This document shows positions 33,217 through 42,298 of a DNA stretch of 64,000 nucleotides, in pieces. The position numbers and the translations under genes were made by a program. The number at the start of each line of letters is the position of its first letter. Positions within the stretch are counted from its first letter, which is position 1. A model generated the notes under the pieces. The model was given only the letters and a program-made list of their open reading frames with translations. It did no database searches and was not told where the DNA came from. The stretch comes from Nitrospirota bacterium (GTDB taxonomy: Bacteria; Nitrospirota; Nitrospiria; Nitrospirales; Nitrospiraceae): the NCBI GenBank assembly GCA_026387665.1, contig JAPLLG010000003.1, forward strand, positions 310,001 to 374,000, given 5' to 3'.

Positions 33217-34506
33217 CTAAGCAGAGCGGTCAGACATCCGTCGGCATCGCAAGTCCTCTTCTTTTCGAGCGACGCGCCACCCGACCCATCCCCAGAACAG
33301 CGACAGAGGGATCAGAACCCAAGCCATCTGCCCCGCCGTAACACCCAGAGCCTTCACCCAATTCACGATCCACCCGGTCGTCGCATCGCCCCCGCGCGAA
33401 ACAGCCGTGTCAATAAAGTTCTTGGCCTTGTACTTCTCCTCCCGGCTCATCACCGTAAAGAGGACCTCGCGAGCCGGTTTGGCGATCGCATATTCGCCGA
33501 CGCGGCGCACGATGGTAAAGCCGATGAAGACGGCCAGAATCGGCAAAACTGCCACCAGCCCGAACCCGATGGCACTCACGAGCGGAAGCGCGACGAGGGC
33601 CGACGCCAATCCAAACCGGCTCATTAAGCGGCTCGTCACGAATACCTGAACCAGAAAGGTCAGCACGTTGACGCCCAGATCGATAAGGGCAAACAGACGC
33701 GTCCGTTCCTGAGGAGAGACCATCTGCTCACTCACCAAGCGCGCTTGCTCCAAATAAAGGAAGGTCGCGGTCGTGGTCAGACACAAGAGATAGAGACAGA
33801 TGCCCAGGAGATAAGGGGACGAAAGCGCCAGCCTGACCCCAGCCCAGATACTGCCGCCGATCGGTTCGCCCAACTGACGCACCTCCCGAACAGGCCGCGC
33901 CATCGCCCAGCGATCCAGTCGGTGGATGCAGAGCCCGCACAGGGCCAGGCAGCCAGCCGAGATGAGCAGCAACGAAGGAATCGGGATGACATAGGTCAGC
34001 CCGGTGGTCAGGAGCGGGCCGACCATCGCGCCAATGCTGCCCCCTGCGGCAATCACGCCAAAGAGCCGGATGCCTTGCGCGGGCGTGAAGAGGTCGGCCA
34101 TGAAACTCCAGAACACCGACACGACGAACAGATTGAACACCGACAGCCACACGAAGAAGCAACGGGCGGCCCACTGGGGGGAGAGATGGCTCGTCATCAC
34201 GACGAAAAACGCGAGGAGGTTGAAGCCGAAGAAGGCATAGACCGTGAGCAACAATCGATACCGCGGCACGCGAGCGGAGAGCCACCCGAAGAGCGGCGTC
34301 ACAAGCAGCAGGGTCACGAAGGTAGCCGTCATCATCCAGGGCAGGTGCTGCACCCCGCCTTCGATCGCCATCTCATCGCGCACGGGACGGAGGATGTAGT
34401 AGCCGCAGAGCAGACAGAAGAAATAGAGGAACGCCCAGCCCACCGGGACGGCTTCGTCCGGTTCTGCATCGATCACCGACGGGAGCACATGACGAAGCCA
34501 GGCCAT
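33217..34506 (-). CDS. Major-facilitator-type transporter (nucleotide-transporter-like group)
   Basis: A 429-residue integral membrane protein with about 12 hydrophobic segments. GYYILRPVRDEMAIEGG at the first loop is typical of the ATP/ADP translocase (Npt/Tlc)-like MFS group, and the conserved FGVIAAGGSIGAMVGP lies in the middle. The C-terminal domain includes YAIAKPAREVLFTVMSREEK, also conserved. The group contains nucleotide exchangers in obligate parasites and uncharacterised transporters in free-living bacteria, so the substrate is uncertain. ATG at 34506 lies before the first segment; the ORF reaches 34575, overlapping the 5' end of the divergent threonine aldolase gene. Confidence 0.8.
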   Translation of the reverse strand: MAWLRHVLPSVIDAEPDEAVPVGWAFLYFFCLLCGYYILRPVRDEMAIEGGVQHLPWMMTATFVTLLLVTPLFGWLSARVPRYRLLLTVYAFFGFNLLAFFVVMTSHLSPQWAARCFFVWLSVFNLFVVSVFWSFMADLFTPAQGIRLFGVIAAGGSIGAMVGPLLTTGLTYVIPIPSLLLISAGCLALCGLCIHRLDRWAMARPVREVRQLGEPIGGSIWAGVRLALSSPYLLGICLYLLCLTTTATFLYLEQARLVSEQMVSPQERTRLFALIDLGVNVLTFLVQVFVTSRLMSRFGLASALVALPLVSAIGFGLVAVLPILAVFIGFTIVRRVGEYAIAKPAREVLFTVMSREEKYKAKNFIDTAVSRGGDATTGWIVNWVKALGVTAGQMAWVLIPLSLFWGWVGWRVARKEEDLRCRRMSDRSA

Positions 34507-34604
34507 AGGACCGCATCCTGACGAGGCCCCCGTCTCCCGCGCAAGAAGAAAATTTGCTAGAATGCGCCGAACCAAAGGACGTGACGCAGGCTCACGAACA
34601 TTTC

Positions 34605-35636
34605 ATGATCGATTTACGCAGCGATACCGTCACGAAACCCACCGACGCCATGCGCAAAGCCATGGCCAGCGCGGAGGTGGGAGACGATGTCTATGGCGAA
34701 GATCCCACCGTGAACCGCCTCCAAGAGATGGCGGCGGCGATGTTCGGGAAAAAGGCCGCGCTCTTCGTGCCCTCCGGCACCATGGGCAATCAACTCGCCA
34801 TTCGCCTCCACACGCAACCGGGCCAGGAAGTCATCGTCGAGAGCAAGGCCCATATCGTACGGTACGAACAGGGAGCAGCAGGAGCGCTGGCCGGAGTTCA
34901 GCTCCATTGGGTCGTGGGAAACCGGGGCCTCATCTCAGCCGAGCAGGTGGAAGCGGCCATCCGCCCCACGGACCCCTACACGATTCAAACGGGCCTGATC
35001 TGCCTGGAGAATACCCATAATAGCGGCGGCGGCACGATTTATCCGCTGGCCACGATTGAACGGATTCGCGCCGCAGCAAGCACCCATCGCATTCCGATGC
35101 ATCTGGACGGGGCCAGGCTGTTCAATGCCATCGCCGCTACCACTCTGCCTCCTGCCTCCTATGCCCAGCACTTCGATACCCTGTCGGTCTGTCTCTCAAA
35201 AGGCCTGGGAGCGCCAGCCGGCGCGCTCCTCATGATGAACGATCTGACGCTCCTCGACAGGGCCAAGCGGCTGCGCCGGATGTATGGAGGCGCCATGAGA
35301 CAGTCCGGCATCCTGGCCGCTGCCGGCATCTATGCGCTGGAGCACCATGTCTCGCGATTGAAGCTGGACCATGACCATGCCAAGAAGATGGCGCGACGGC
35401 TGCAACAGATCTCTACGGTCAGGATCAGCCCGCAAGACGTCGATACGAACATCGTCATTTTCGACGTCATCGGCCACAGGCTGACGCCCCCGGCGCTGGT
35501 CGCAGCCCTGAAACAGGAGGGGCTCTTGATCAACGCCCTCGGCGGCACCAGTTTTCGCGCCGTCACCCACCTGGATGTCTCCAGCGCCATGACCGATCAA
35601 GCCTGCGAGATCTTCGCCCGTGTGCTGGGAGAATGA
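34605..35636 (+). CDS. ltaE: Low-specificity L-threonine aldolase
   Basis: A 343-residue PLP-dependent enzyme of the beta-eliminating lyase family: [20 protein letters not shown] at the N-terminus, [29 protein letters not shown], and the lysine-bearing [16 protein letters not shown] that binds PLP. It splits L-threonine (and allo-threonine) to glycine and acetaldehyde in the cytosol, or works in reverse to make beta-hydroxy amino acids. ATG at 34605 is taken from the family start. It is divergent from the transporter gene. No other threonine metabolism gene is close. Confidence 0.93.
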   Translation: MIDLRSDTVTKPTDAMRKAMASAEVGDDVYGEDPTVNRLQEMAAAMFGKKAALFVPSGTMGNQLAIRLHTQPGQEVIVESKAHIVRYEQGAAGALAGVQLHWVVGNRGLISAEQVEAAIRPTDPYTIQTGLICLENTHNSGGGTIYPLATIERIRAAASTHRIPMHLDGARLFNAIAATTLPPASYAQHFDTLSVCLSKGLGAPAGALLMMNDLTLLDRAKRLRRMYGGAMRQSGILAAAGIYALEHHVSRLKLDHDHAKKMARRLQQISTVRISPQDVDTNIVIFDVIGHRLTPPALVAALKQEGLLINALGGTSFRAVTHLDVSSAMTDQACEIFARVLGE

Positions 35637-35696
35637 ATCGCCCGCTCATTGACACCTCCCCCACTGAAACCTAGAATGCCTCTTGATGGAGTACCA

Positions 35697-35924
35697 ATGC
35701 CGTTAGACGTTGTCTCGTTCAAACATATCAGCCGGATCCTGGAGCTCACCGACTCGCTCGGCCTGAACCGCGAGTGGGTGGAGATTCCCTTATCTCCGGA
35801 AAGCCCTGGCCTCGTCCGGCAATTGCCCAATGGCAAACTGGAAATCATCGTCGATGCGGATCAACCGTTCGAAGACTGGCTGGGATCGCTCCCGAAACAT
35901 ATTCAGCTCGCACAGGGAACCTAA
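35697..35924 (+). CDS. Small hypothetical protein upstream of a nucleotidyltransferase
   Basis: A 75-residue protein: MPLDVVSFKHISRILELTDS, LGLNREWVEIPLSPESPGLV and LEIIVDADQPFEDWLGSLPK. It is rich in hydrophobic and acidic residues. ATG at 35697 is preceded by a TGGAGT Shine-Dalgarno-like sequence; the ORF can extend to 35649. It ends 2 bp before the nucleotidyltransferase-domain gene, so the two are probably co-transcribed. No family recognised. Confidence 0.6.
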   Translation: MPLDVVSFKHISRILELTDSLGLNREWVEIPLSPESPGLVRQLPNGKLEIIVDADQPFEDWLGSLPKHIQLAQGT

Positions 35925-35926
35925 AC

Positions 35927-36712
35927 ATGGATAGCCCCGTCACGCACCCGACCCCCACGTCAGAAGAATTGAACGCCGAACTACTCGCCATGCCGGAACC
36001 GCCGGAGCAGCCGGACCCGATCGTCGAACCGGGATACGAAGAGCTTGTGACCATCGCCTTGCGCCATGTCCGCGGCCGCCGCGGAGGCGATCTCGTCAGC
36101 GTGATCCTGGTGGGGTCCAGCGTGCGGCGCGCCATCACGGCTCACAGCGACATCGACCTCCTGGCGCTCGTCAAGGGACAGGCCGACGGCCACGAGATCG
36201 TCCGTGTCGCCGATCGTCTGGCCGACATCCGGTATCGCGGATATCGCGAGCTTGAGGAGGACCTCCCCTACTCACCGCGCCTCCCGTCTCTCCTCCGCAA
36301 AGCCCGCATCCTCTTCGATCACGAAGGCATCGGCGCCAAACTCCTTGAGCGCGCCAACCAACGGTTCCGGCAGGGACCGCCCCCCGTCAGCATCAATGAA
36401 CAGATTCGCATGAAGGCGGAATGTTTCCATTGGCTGGGGAAAGCCCGAGATCTAGCCGATAAGCAGGCCACCGCGCAGTATCTCCTGTCGATGTTTTTCG
36501 ATGACGCCATCAACGCCTTCTTCCGGCTACGGGGATTCTGGCTGACCGCGCCGGTGGACTCGCTCAAGTTCATCGCCTCCCGTGATGCCACGCTGGGCGA
36601 CCTGATCGGGCGGTTCCTGACTGCCGCCACCCTAGCGGAGCGGCTCAACATCGGCCGTGATCTTGCCGATCTTCTCTTTAAGGACGTGCCCAATCCTGCC
36701 AGAATCGACTGA
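35927..36712 (+). CDS. Nucleotidyltransferase-domain protein
   Basis: A 261-residue protein with a Pol-beta-type nucleotidyltransferase motif: VILVGSSVRRAITAHSDIDL (the G-S-S and D-x-D residues, residues about 65-84) followed by LALVKGQ. The C-terminal half is a helical domain resembling the HEPN-type or kanamycin-nucleotidyltransferase C-domain (FHWLGKARDLADKQATAQYL). It could transfer AMP or another nucleotide to a protein or drug, but the target is unknown. It follows a small gene by 2 bp and lies before gnd. The start is the ATG at 35927 after the upstream stop. Confidence 0.7.
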   Translation: MDSPVTHPTPTSEELNAELLAMPEPPEQPDPIVEPGYEELVTIALRHVRGRRGGDLVSVILVGSSVRRAITAHSDIDLLALVKGQADGHEIVRVADRLADIRYRGYRELEEDLPYSPRLPSLLRKARILFDHEGIGAKLLERANQRFRQGPPPVSINEQIRMKAECFHWLGKARDLADKQATAQYLLSMFFDDAINAFFRLRGFWLTAPVDSLKFIASRDATLGDLIGRFLTAATLAERLNIGRDLADLLFKDVPNPARID

Positions 36713-36859
36713 CAGAAGCGCGGAGCCGCCCAGGGTTCCGCCTTAGCACGTATTTTCTCAGTTATTCATGGAGACAAAGCCCCCAAGAGGATAGACTCCT
36801 CCTTGAGGGTCGCGTCTGCTCGATCCAGGCTATCCATTACCGCACCAGAAGGAGTTCCT

Positions 36860-37753
36860 ATGGACATCGGATTCATCGGGCTGGGGAAAATGGGCATGAA
36901 CATGGTCACCCGGTTGCAACGTGACCGGCACCGCGTGGTGGTCTATGATCGATCGGCAGATCTGGTCAAACAGGCCGTCGGAGTCGGTTGCGTCGGCGCG
37001 TCCTCGCTTGCGGACCTCGTCGGCCAGCTCAAAGGCCCGCGCGCGGTCTGGATCATGGTCCCATCCGGCGCGCCAACGGAAGACACCGTGCAGGCCGTCG
37101 CGGCGCTTCTCCAGGCTGGCGACACGGTCATCGATGGCGGCAACACCAGATTCCACGACGATGTGCGGCGGGCCGCGGACCTCAAGAAAAAACAGATCCA
37201 CTATGTCGATGCCGGCACCAGCGGCGGCATTTGGGGCCTGACCATCGGCTATTGCCTGATGGTCGGCGGCGACGAGGCGCCCGTGAAACAGCTCGCGCCG
37301 ATTTTCACGACGCTGGCGCCAGAAGAAGGCTGGGCTCACGTCGGAGGAGTCGGCGCGGGACATTACGTCAAAATGGTGCATAACGGCATCGAGTACAGCA
37401 TGATGCAGGGCTATGCGGAAGGCTTCGAGCTGATGGCGAAGAGCGACTACCAGCTCAACCTCGCCAAGATCGCAGACCTTTGGATGCACGGCAGCGTCGT
37501 CCGCTCCTGGCTCTTGGAATTGGCAGCCGGCGCCTTGAAAGAAGATCCCCGGCTGGAACAGTTAAAAGGGTACGTGCAGGATTCCGGCGAAGGCCGCTGG
37601 ATGATCGCCGATGCGATCGAGAAGGATGTCCCGGTCCCGACGCTCGCAACGGCATTATTCACTCGCTTCCGATCGCGGCAAAACGAGTCCTTCGCGGAAA
37701 AGATGCTGGCCGCGTTGCGCAACGCCTTCGGCGGCCATGCGATTCGCCGGTAA
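36860..37753 (+). CDS. gnd: 6-phosphogluconate dehydrogenase (short, decarboxylating form)
   Basis: A 297-residue enzyme, the short YqeC/GndA-type form rather than the 470-residue E. coli type. The Rossmann start is DIGFIGLGKMGMNMVTRLQR, followed by DGGNTRFHDDVRRA, DAGTSGGIWGLTIGYCLMVG (substrate and catalytic residues), and GAGHYVKMVHNGIEYSMMQG. It oxidises 6-phosphogluconate to ribulose-5-phosphate with release of CO2. GAAGGAG lies 6 nt before the ATG at 36860. zwf starts 11 bp downstream; together they provide the oxidative pentose phosphate branch. A hexose-6-phosphate lactonase gene is not visible between them. Confidence 0.95.
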   Translation: MDIGFIGLGKMGMNMVTRLQRDRHRVVVYDRSADLVKQAVGVGCVGASSLADLVGQLKGPRAVWIMVPSGAPTEDTVQAVAALLQAGDTVIDGGNTRFHDDVRRAADLKKKQIHYVDAGTSGGIWGLTIGYCLMVGGDEAPVKQLAPIFTTLAPEEGWAHVGGVGAGHYVKMVHNGIEYSMMQGYAEGFELMAKSDYQLNLAKIADLWMHGSVVRSWLLELAAGALKEDPRLEQLKGYVQDSGEGRWMIADAIEKDVPVPTLATALFTRFRSRQNESFAEKMLAALRNAFGGHAIRR

Positions 37754-37764
37754 GGCAGAAACCC

Positions 37765-39309
37765 ATGGCCCCCATTATCCCGCGCATCGATATCAACCCC
37801 TCACAGGAGACGATCCCCCCGGTCGAACCCTGCACCCTCGTCATCTTCGGCGGGTCCGGCGATCTCGCACGCCGACGCCTGATTCCTGCCCTCTATAACC
37901 TGCTCCTCGACGGACTCCTTCCGCCACACTCTGCGGTGATCGGGCTAGGCCGGAAGCCGATGACCGACGAGGAATTCCGCGCCACGGTCCGTGACGGCGT
38001 CGTCGCCCATTCCCGGCAAGCCCTGGCAGAGGACAAGTGGAAAGACTTCGCGCCACATCTCTTTTACCTGGCTGGTGACAATGAGGACCCGAACACCTAT
38101 GCCAGACTGAAATCCCGAGCAGAAGAGATTGAGCGAAATCTACAGTTGCCCGGCAACCGGATCTTCTACCTGAGTATTCCGCCCAGTTCGTTTGCGCCGG
38201 TCTGCGAGGGACTGGAGCAAGCAGGATTGGTGACGAAACCGGGATCTCAGACCGCCTACTCCCGTATCATCGTCGAGAAACCGGTCGGCCGCGACTTAGC
38301 CTCCGCCCAGGCCATCAACCAGGTCACGGGACGCGTCTTCGACGAGTCGCAGATCTTCCGCATCGATCACTATCTGGGCAAAGAAACCGTCCAGAACTTG
38401 ATGGTCGTCCGGTTCGCCAACTGCATCTTCGAGCCGATTTGGAACCACAAATACATCGACCACGTACAGATCACCGTGAGCGAAGCGGAAGGCGTCGGCA
38501 CCAGGGCCAGTTTCTACGAAGAAGCCGGGGCCTTGCGCGACATGGTGCAGAACCATATCCTCCAATTGCTCTGCCTCGTCGCAATGGAGCCCCCCCACTC
38601 GCTCGATCCGGATGTGATACGCAACGCGAAGATGGATGTCCTCCGCTGCCTCAAGCCCATCACCGACCAGGATGTCGAACAGGTCACCGTCCGCGCCCAA
38701 TACAGTAAAGGCGCCACCCATGGCGCACCCACCCCAGGCTATCGCCGTGAGCAAGGAATTCATCCTGACTCCACGGTAGAAACCTATGTCGCGATCAAAT
38801 GCTTCGTGGAAAACTGGCGCTGGTCCGGCGTCCCCTTCTATCTGCGCACCGGGAAAGCGCTCCCCCATCGCGCCAGCGAGATCGCCGTGCAATTCAAAGA
38901 CATCCCGCAAACTTTGTTCAACGCCAATGCGCAACAGCCACAACCTCCGAACGTGTTGGCGCTGCGCATCCAGCCGGAGGAAGGGCTCTCGCTTCGCATC
39001 GTCTCGCGTGTGCCGGGCACCAGAGCCGAGACCCATGCGGTCGAAATGGACTTTCAATACAGTGACGTCTTCGGCCGTCCGTCTCCGGAAGCCTATGAGC
39101 GATTGCTGCACGACGTGATGGCCGGCGATACCTCCCGATTCATGCGACGCGACGCCGTGGAAGCCTCCTGGGCCTGGATCACCAAGATTCTGGAGGGATG
39201 GCAGCAGCAAGGATTGCGGGAGCTGCCTGAATATGAAGCGGGAACCTGTGGGCCGGTTGAGGCCGATCGCCTCATTGAAAATGATGGACGGGCCTGGCGG
39301 ACCCTGTAG
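37765..39309 (+). CDS. zwf: Glucose-6-phosphate dehydrogenase
   Basis: A 514-residue enzyme with the nucleotide-binding FGGSGDLARRRLIPALYNL (about 28-46) and the active-site signature RIDHYLGKETVQNLMVVRFA (His and Lys for substrate). The C-terminal beta domain is complete, ending near EADRLIENDGRAWRTL. It oxidises glucose-6-phosphate to the lactone with NADP or NAD. ATG at 37765 follows the gnd stop by 11 bp, so they form an operon. It converges on the thioredoxin-like gene with only 9 bp between stops. Confidence 0.96.
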   Translation: MAPIIPRIDINPSQETIPPVEPCTLVIFGGSGDLARRRLIPALYNLLLDGLLPPHSAVIGLGRKPMTDEEFRATVRDGVVAHSRQALAEDKWKDFAPHLFYLAGDNEDPNTYARLKSRAEEIERNLQLPGNRIFYLSIPPSSFAPVCEGLEQAGLVTKPGSQTAYSRIIVEKPVGRDLASAQAINQVTGRVFDESQIFRIDHYLGKETVQNLMVVRFANCIFEPIWNHKYIDHVQITVSEAEGVGTRASFYEEAGALRDMVQNHILQLLCLVAMEPPHSLDPDVIRNAKMDVLRCLKPITDQDVEQVTVRAQYSKGATHGAPTPGYRREQGIHPDSTVETYVAIKCFVENWRWSGVPFYLRTGKALPHRASEIAVQFKDIPQTLFNANAQQPQPPNVLALRIQPEEGLSLRIVSRVPGTRAETHAVEMDFQYSDVFGRPSPEAYERLLHDVMAGDTSRFMRRDAVEASWAWITKILEGWQQQGLRELPEYEAGTCGPVEADRLIENDGRAWRTL

Positions 39310-39318
39310 CGACTCACG

Positions 39319-39633
39319 TCATGTCAGCCGCAACTGCGCAAGCAACTCCTCGCATGTCCCAATTCCGCCGATAAACCGCTCGAACATCCCCTCTCGATAG
39401 AAGGCCAAGGCCGGCAGGGAGGAGATCTCCAGCTCCGCGGGAATCTGGAACTGCTCCTCGACGTTCATGGTCAGGATCAGCACATTGCCTGCCATCTGCT
39501 GCTCCAACTTTTCGAGTTCACGCATCAACGAGCGGCAACTCCCGCAGCCAGGCTTCCAAAGCTCCACCAACACCGGTAATCCCGCCTGCGCTACCAGACG
39601 GTCGAAGTCCCGGTCAGTCACCTCACGCATCAC
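39319..39633 (-). CDS. Thioredoxin-like protein (CGSC)
   Basis: A 104-residue protein with a thioredoxin fold: LVELWKPGCGSCRSLMRELE carries the redox pair C30-x-x-C33, and SSLPALAFYR has the cis-proline (P74). The CGSC motif differs from the CGPC of canonical thioredoxin, which suggests a different redox potential or partners. Length fits a single-domain thioredoxin without a signal peptide. It overlaps the upstream SGNH hydrolase gene by 4 bp (ATGA), implying translational coupling. Confidence 0.85.
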   Translation of the reverse strand: MMREVTDRDFDRLVAQAGLPVLVELWKPGCGSCRSLMRELEKLEQQMAGNVLILTMNVEEQFQIPAELEISSLPALAFYREGMFERFIGGIGTCEELLAQLRLT

Positions 39634-40265
39634 GGTCTCCTCGCCAACAGGGGAGCAAAGACCTCTTGATATAACCGTTCTGCCATCAGCCGATAGCCTG
39701 CCGTGGTCAGATGCAGCCCGTCGTTAGAATACCGGGCCGCCAGCTGTTGCGTCTCCGGCTCCGCTGTGGCGGAGAACAGATCGAAGGCTGCCAGCCCCTT
39801 CGATTCGGCAGAGCGGAGGATCAACCCGTTGAGCTGGCGCCGCCGATCGAGATGTTCGGCCAACCATCGGCGTCCCTCCTCACTGGACAGGTCGTCGCCC
39901 ACCCTGATCGACGGAACGGTCACAGGCACCGGCGTAACTCCAGCTGCGGCGGCCAGCTCATACATCTGAAGAAGATTACGCAGAATAGCCGCAGGCGTGG
40001 CGTTCCAGCCCAGATCGTTCGTGCCGCCGAGAATCACCACGCAGGCCGGTTCATGGACCAGCACAGCCGAGCGAAACCGTCGCACCATATCGCCGGTCAG
40101 CTCCCCGCAGAGACCACTCATCGACACGCGCACGGAAGGCCCGGTCAATTCTTGCAGGAATCCTCCATAGGGAGTCTCGTCTCCCTGCGGATTGTCGGCG
40201 CTGGGCGATTGAAACCCTGCCGTCAGACTGTCTCCGAAACAGACAATGTGGGTCATGTTCTTCAT
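39630..40265 (-). CDS. SGNH/GDSL-family esterase
   Basis: A 211-residue enzyme with the GDSL motif VCFGDSLTAGF (Ser13), the conserved Gly (SGLCGEL), the Asn in ILGGTNDLGWN (about 83) and the Asp-x-x-His pair in YSNDGLHLTTAGY near the C-terminus, so all four SGNH blocks are intact. No signal peptide is seen, so it probably works in the cytoplasm on an acyl ester such as a lysophospholipid or thioester. It is coupled to a thioredoxin-like gene downstream. Confidence 0.9.
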   Translation of the reverse strand: MKNMTHIVCFGDSLTAGFQSPSADNPQGDETPYGGFLQELTGPSVRVSMSGLCGELTGDMVRRFRSAVLVHEPACVVILGGTNDLGWNATPAAILRNLLQMYELAAAAGVTPVPVTVPSIRVGDDLSSEEGRRWLAEHLDRRRQLNGLILRSAESKGLAAFDLFSATAEPETQQLAARYSNDGLHLTTAGYRLMAERLYQEVFAPLLARRP

Positions 40266-40441
40266 CGCATCGATTGGCGTTCAGACGACTCGTACGACGG
40301 ATTCTACCGGCGCGCAGTGCAGACTCACAATGCCCTCTGCTCCACACGTTGGATGGGAGAAAAACTCTCAGCCGTTCATCGCCGGAAGGCAGGCGAAGAG
40401 CGGCTATTTCCTTGACGATTCCTCACCTCCACGGTACGAAT

Positions 40442-42286
40442 ATGCACATGGACGAGCCGAAAACAGACGGCGGCTCACAGCCGATCGCACCAGCAAAAGA
40501 GCCAGCCAATCCCGAGCTGGCCTCCATCAAGCGGCTCCTCATTCTGTTAGACAAAACCGCCAAATCCAGCCGGACCTACGGGGCGGCGAACCCGGTCGCG
40601 CAAAAGTTCCTCCAACAGCTCTTCGAAGCCCTCACGGCTCACCTCGACCACTACCAGAAATTGGCGTTTCTCGTGCAACGGTCCGAACTTTATGTCAACG
40701 GGAACGTCGTCTACCGGTCCGAGCAGGAGTCCGGCCACGAGAATATCGCGTTCAAACTCTATACCGACGGCATCAGGGAACTGACCTTCCTCGAAGGGCT
40801 TCAACTGGAAGACCTCTCCGCCTTGCTTGACGCGCTCTGGGGCAGCCTCAACCCGGACGAGGACGATGACGACATTGTCACGCGCTTATGGGCCAAGAAC
40901 CTCTCCAGCATCACCCTGGTCACAGCCGAAGAAATCGCCAAGGCCTCGACCGGCGGAGATGTCTTCGCGCTGCAGACGGCCGGCAGGATGGAAGCATCGG
41001 AAGCAAGCTTGCGAGCCCTGCTGGATCGGGAACAGGCCCGCATTAAACAGGGAGCAGGAACAGGACTTGAAGGGAGAGACGGTTCGGGAGCCGATGCTGG
41101 CGGAACGTCAACCGGAGAAGGAACCGGACGGGGCGCCAACGGACCGGCGAACCGATCCCAGTCCGGTCACCTGGGCTATGAGGTCTCGGACCTCGAACTC
41201 GCCGAACTGGCGAAAGAGATCGAGGCAGAGAGCCACAGAGACAACACGACGTACCTCTTGGACATGCTCACCGCGATCCTGGCGTCGGAGCGATCTCCTG
41301 CCATCCTGACCAAACTGCTCGACCTCTGGGGCAACCTCCTCGACTCCTTGACGGCCCATGGCAAATGGGCCGTGCTGGACAATGTGCTGGGCCTGCTCCA
41401 TGCCGCAGCTGAGATCCGGCCAGACCTGGACGAGGATCATAAGAAGCAGCTGGCATCCCTGCTCGACAACCTGGGCCGGCCTGAACGGATCGCGATGATC
41501 GAAACCTATTTAAACAAGACCCCCTACGCCACCACAGAAGGATTGCCGACGGTGCTGCTGCCCATGGCGGCATCGGCCATCCCGGCCCTCTGCACCCTCT
41601 TGGCCAATCTGGAGATGCCGGCGCATCAAGCCATCGTGGCTGACGCCCTTGAGGCCCTCGCGAAGGACCAGCCGGATCCGCTGCTCCGTGGTTTGTCGGA
41701 CCGCCGCCCCCGTTATGTGCGAAGCCTGCTCGCGATCCTCCTGAGATGGAACAATCCGCGCTTATTGGATTCGATCGAAAAACTGGTCCTCTATCCGGAC
41801 GTCCAGGTGCGGAAGGAGGTCATCCGGGCAATCGGAATCCTCCGCCCCTCCGGGAATGGGACGAAACTGGTGACGCTCGCGAATGACACCGAGGAGTCAG
41901 TGCGGTTGCCAGCGCTCAAGCTGCTCCTACGCGGTCAATATACGGCGCCCTACTCCGCCTGGTCTCCCATCGTCTCGGCGGACACGTTCAAGGATCGCCC
42001 CCTCAGCGAAAAACGTGCGATCTTCCAAGCCATGCGCGCCACCAGCGGCGAGGAGATCATTCCGTCCTTTACGCGATTGCTCACGGAATGGTCCTGGATC
42101 AACCGGAAGAAAAAAGAAGAGCTCGCTTCTCTCGCCGCCGAAGCCTTGGGGAAACTAGGCACCCCTGCCGCCGTGGCAGCCCTGGAGCTGGGCCAGAAGA
42201 AAGGCAGCGCCGCCGTCCGGCAAGCCTGCACCGCCGCGCTCGCCCAAGCCCAACGACAACAACTCAAGCAGGCCGCATCATCGTGA
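40442..42286 (+). CDS. HEAT-repeat protein paired with HD-GYP gene
   Basis: A 614-residue protein with an N-terminal regulatory-looking domain (LILLDKTAKSSRTYGAANPV and QKLAFLVQRSELYVNGNVVY, about residues 25-95), a Gly/Thr-rich linker (about 205-245), and a C-terminal array of HEAT-like helical pairs (DPLLRGLSDRRPRYVRSLLA, NPRLLDSIEKLVLYPDVQVR, LGTPAAVAALELGQKKGSAA). The first 60 residues of the ORF from 40274 are not conserved-looking, so ATG at 40442 is used. The downstream gene encodes an HD-GYP protein whose N-terminal residues resemble those of this one, so both may respond to the same signal. Confidence 0.75.
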   Translation: MHMDEPKTDGGSQPIAPAKEPANPELASIKRLLILLDKTAKSSRTYGAANPVAQKFLQQLFEALTAHLDHYQKLAFLVQRSELYVNGNVVYRSEQESGHENIAFKLYTDGIRELTFLEGLQLEDLSALLDALWGSLNPDEDDDDIVTRLWAKNLSSITLVTAEEIAKASTGGDVFALQTAGRMEASEASLRALLDREQARIKQGAGTGLEGRDGSGADAGGTSTGEGTGRGANGPANRSQSGHLGYEVSDLELAELAKEIEAESHRDNTTYLLDMLTAILASERSPAILTKLLDLWGNLLDSLTAHGKWAVLDNVLGLLHAAAEIRPDLDEDHKKQLASLLDNLGRPERIAMIETYLNKTPYATTEGLPTVLLPMAASAIPALCTLLANLEMPAHQAIVADALEALAKDQPDPLLRGLSDRRPRYVRSLLAILLRWNNPRLLDSIEKLVLYPDVQVRKEVIRAIGILRPSGNGTKLVTLANDTEESVRLPALKLLLRGQYTAPYSAWSPIVSADTFKDRPLSEKRAIFQAMRATSGEEIIPSFTRLLTEWSWINRKKKEELASLAAEALGKLGTPAAVAALELGQKKGSAAVRQACTAALAQAQRQQLKQAASS

Positions 42287-42298
42287 GGAGCCGCTGCC

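Noticed and set aside
33745-34521. Plus-strand Arg/Glu-rich frame opposite the transporter
   Set aside because: Its extreme composition mirrors the hydrophobic codons on the other strand; it is a shadow.
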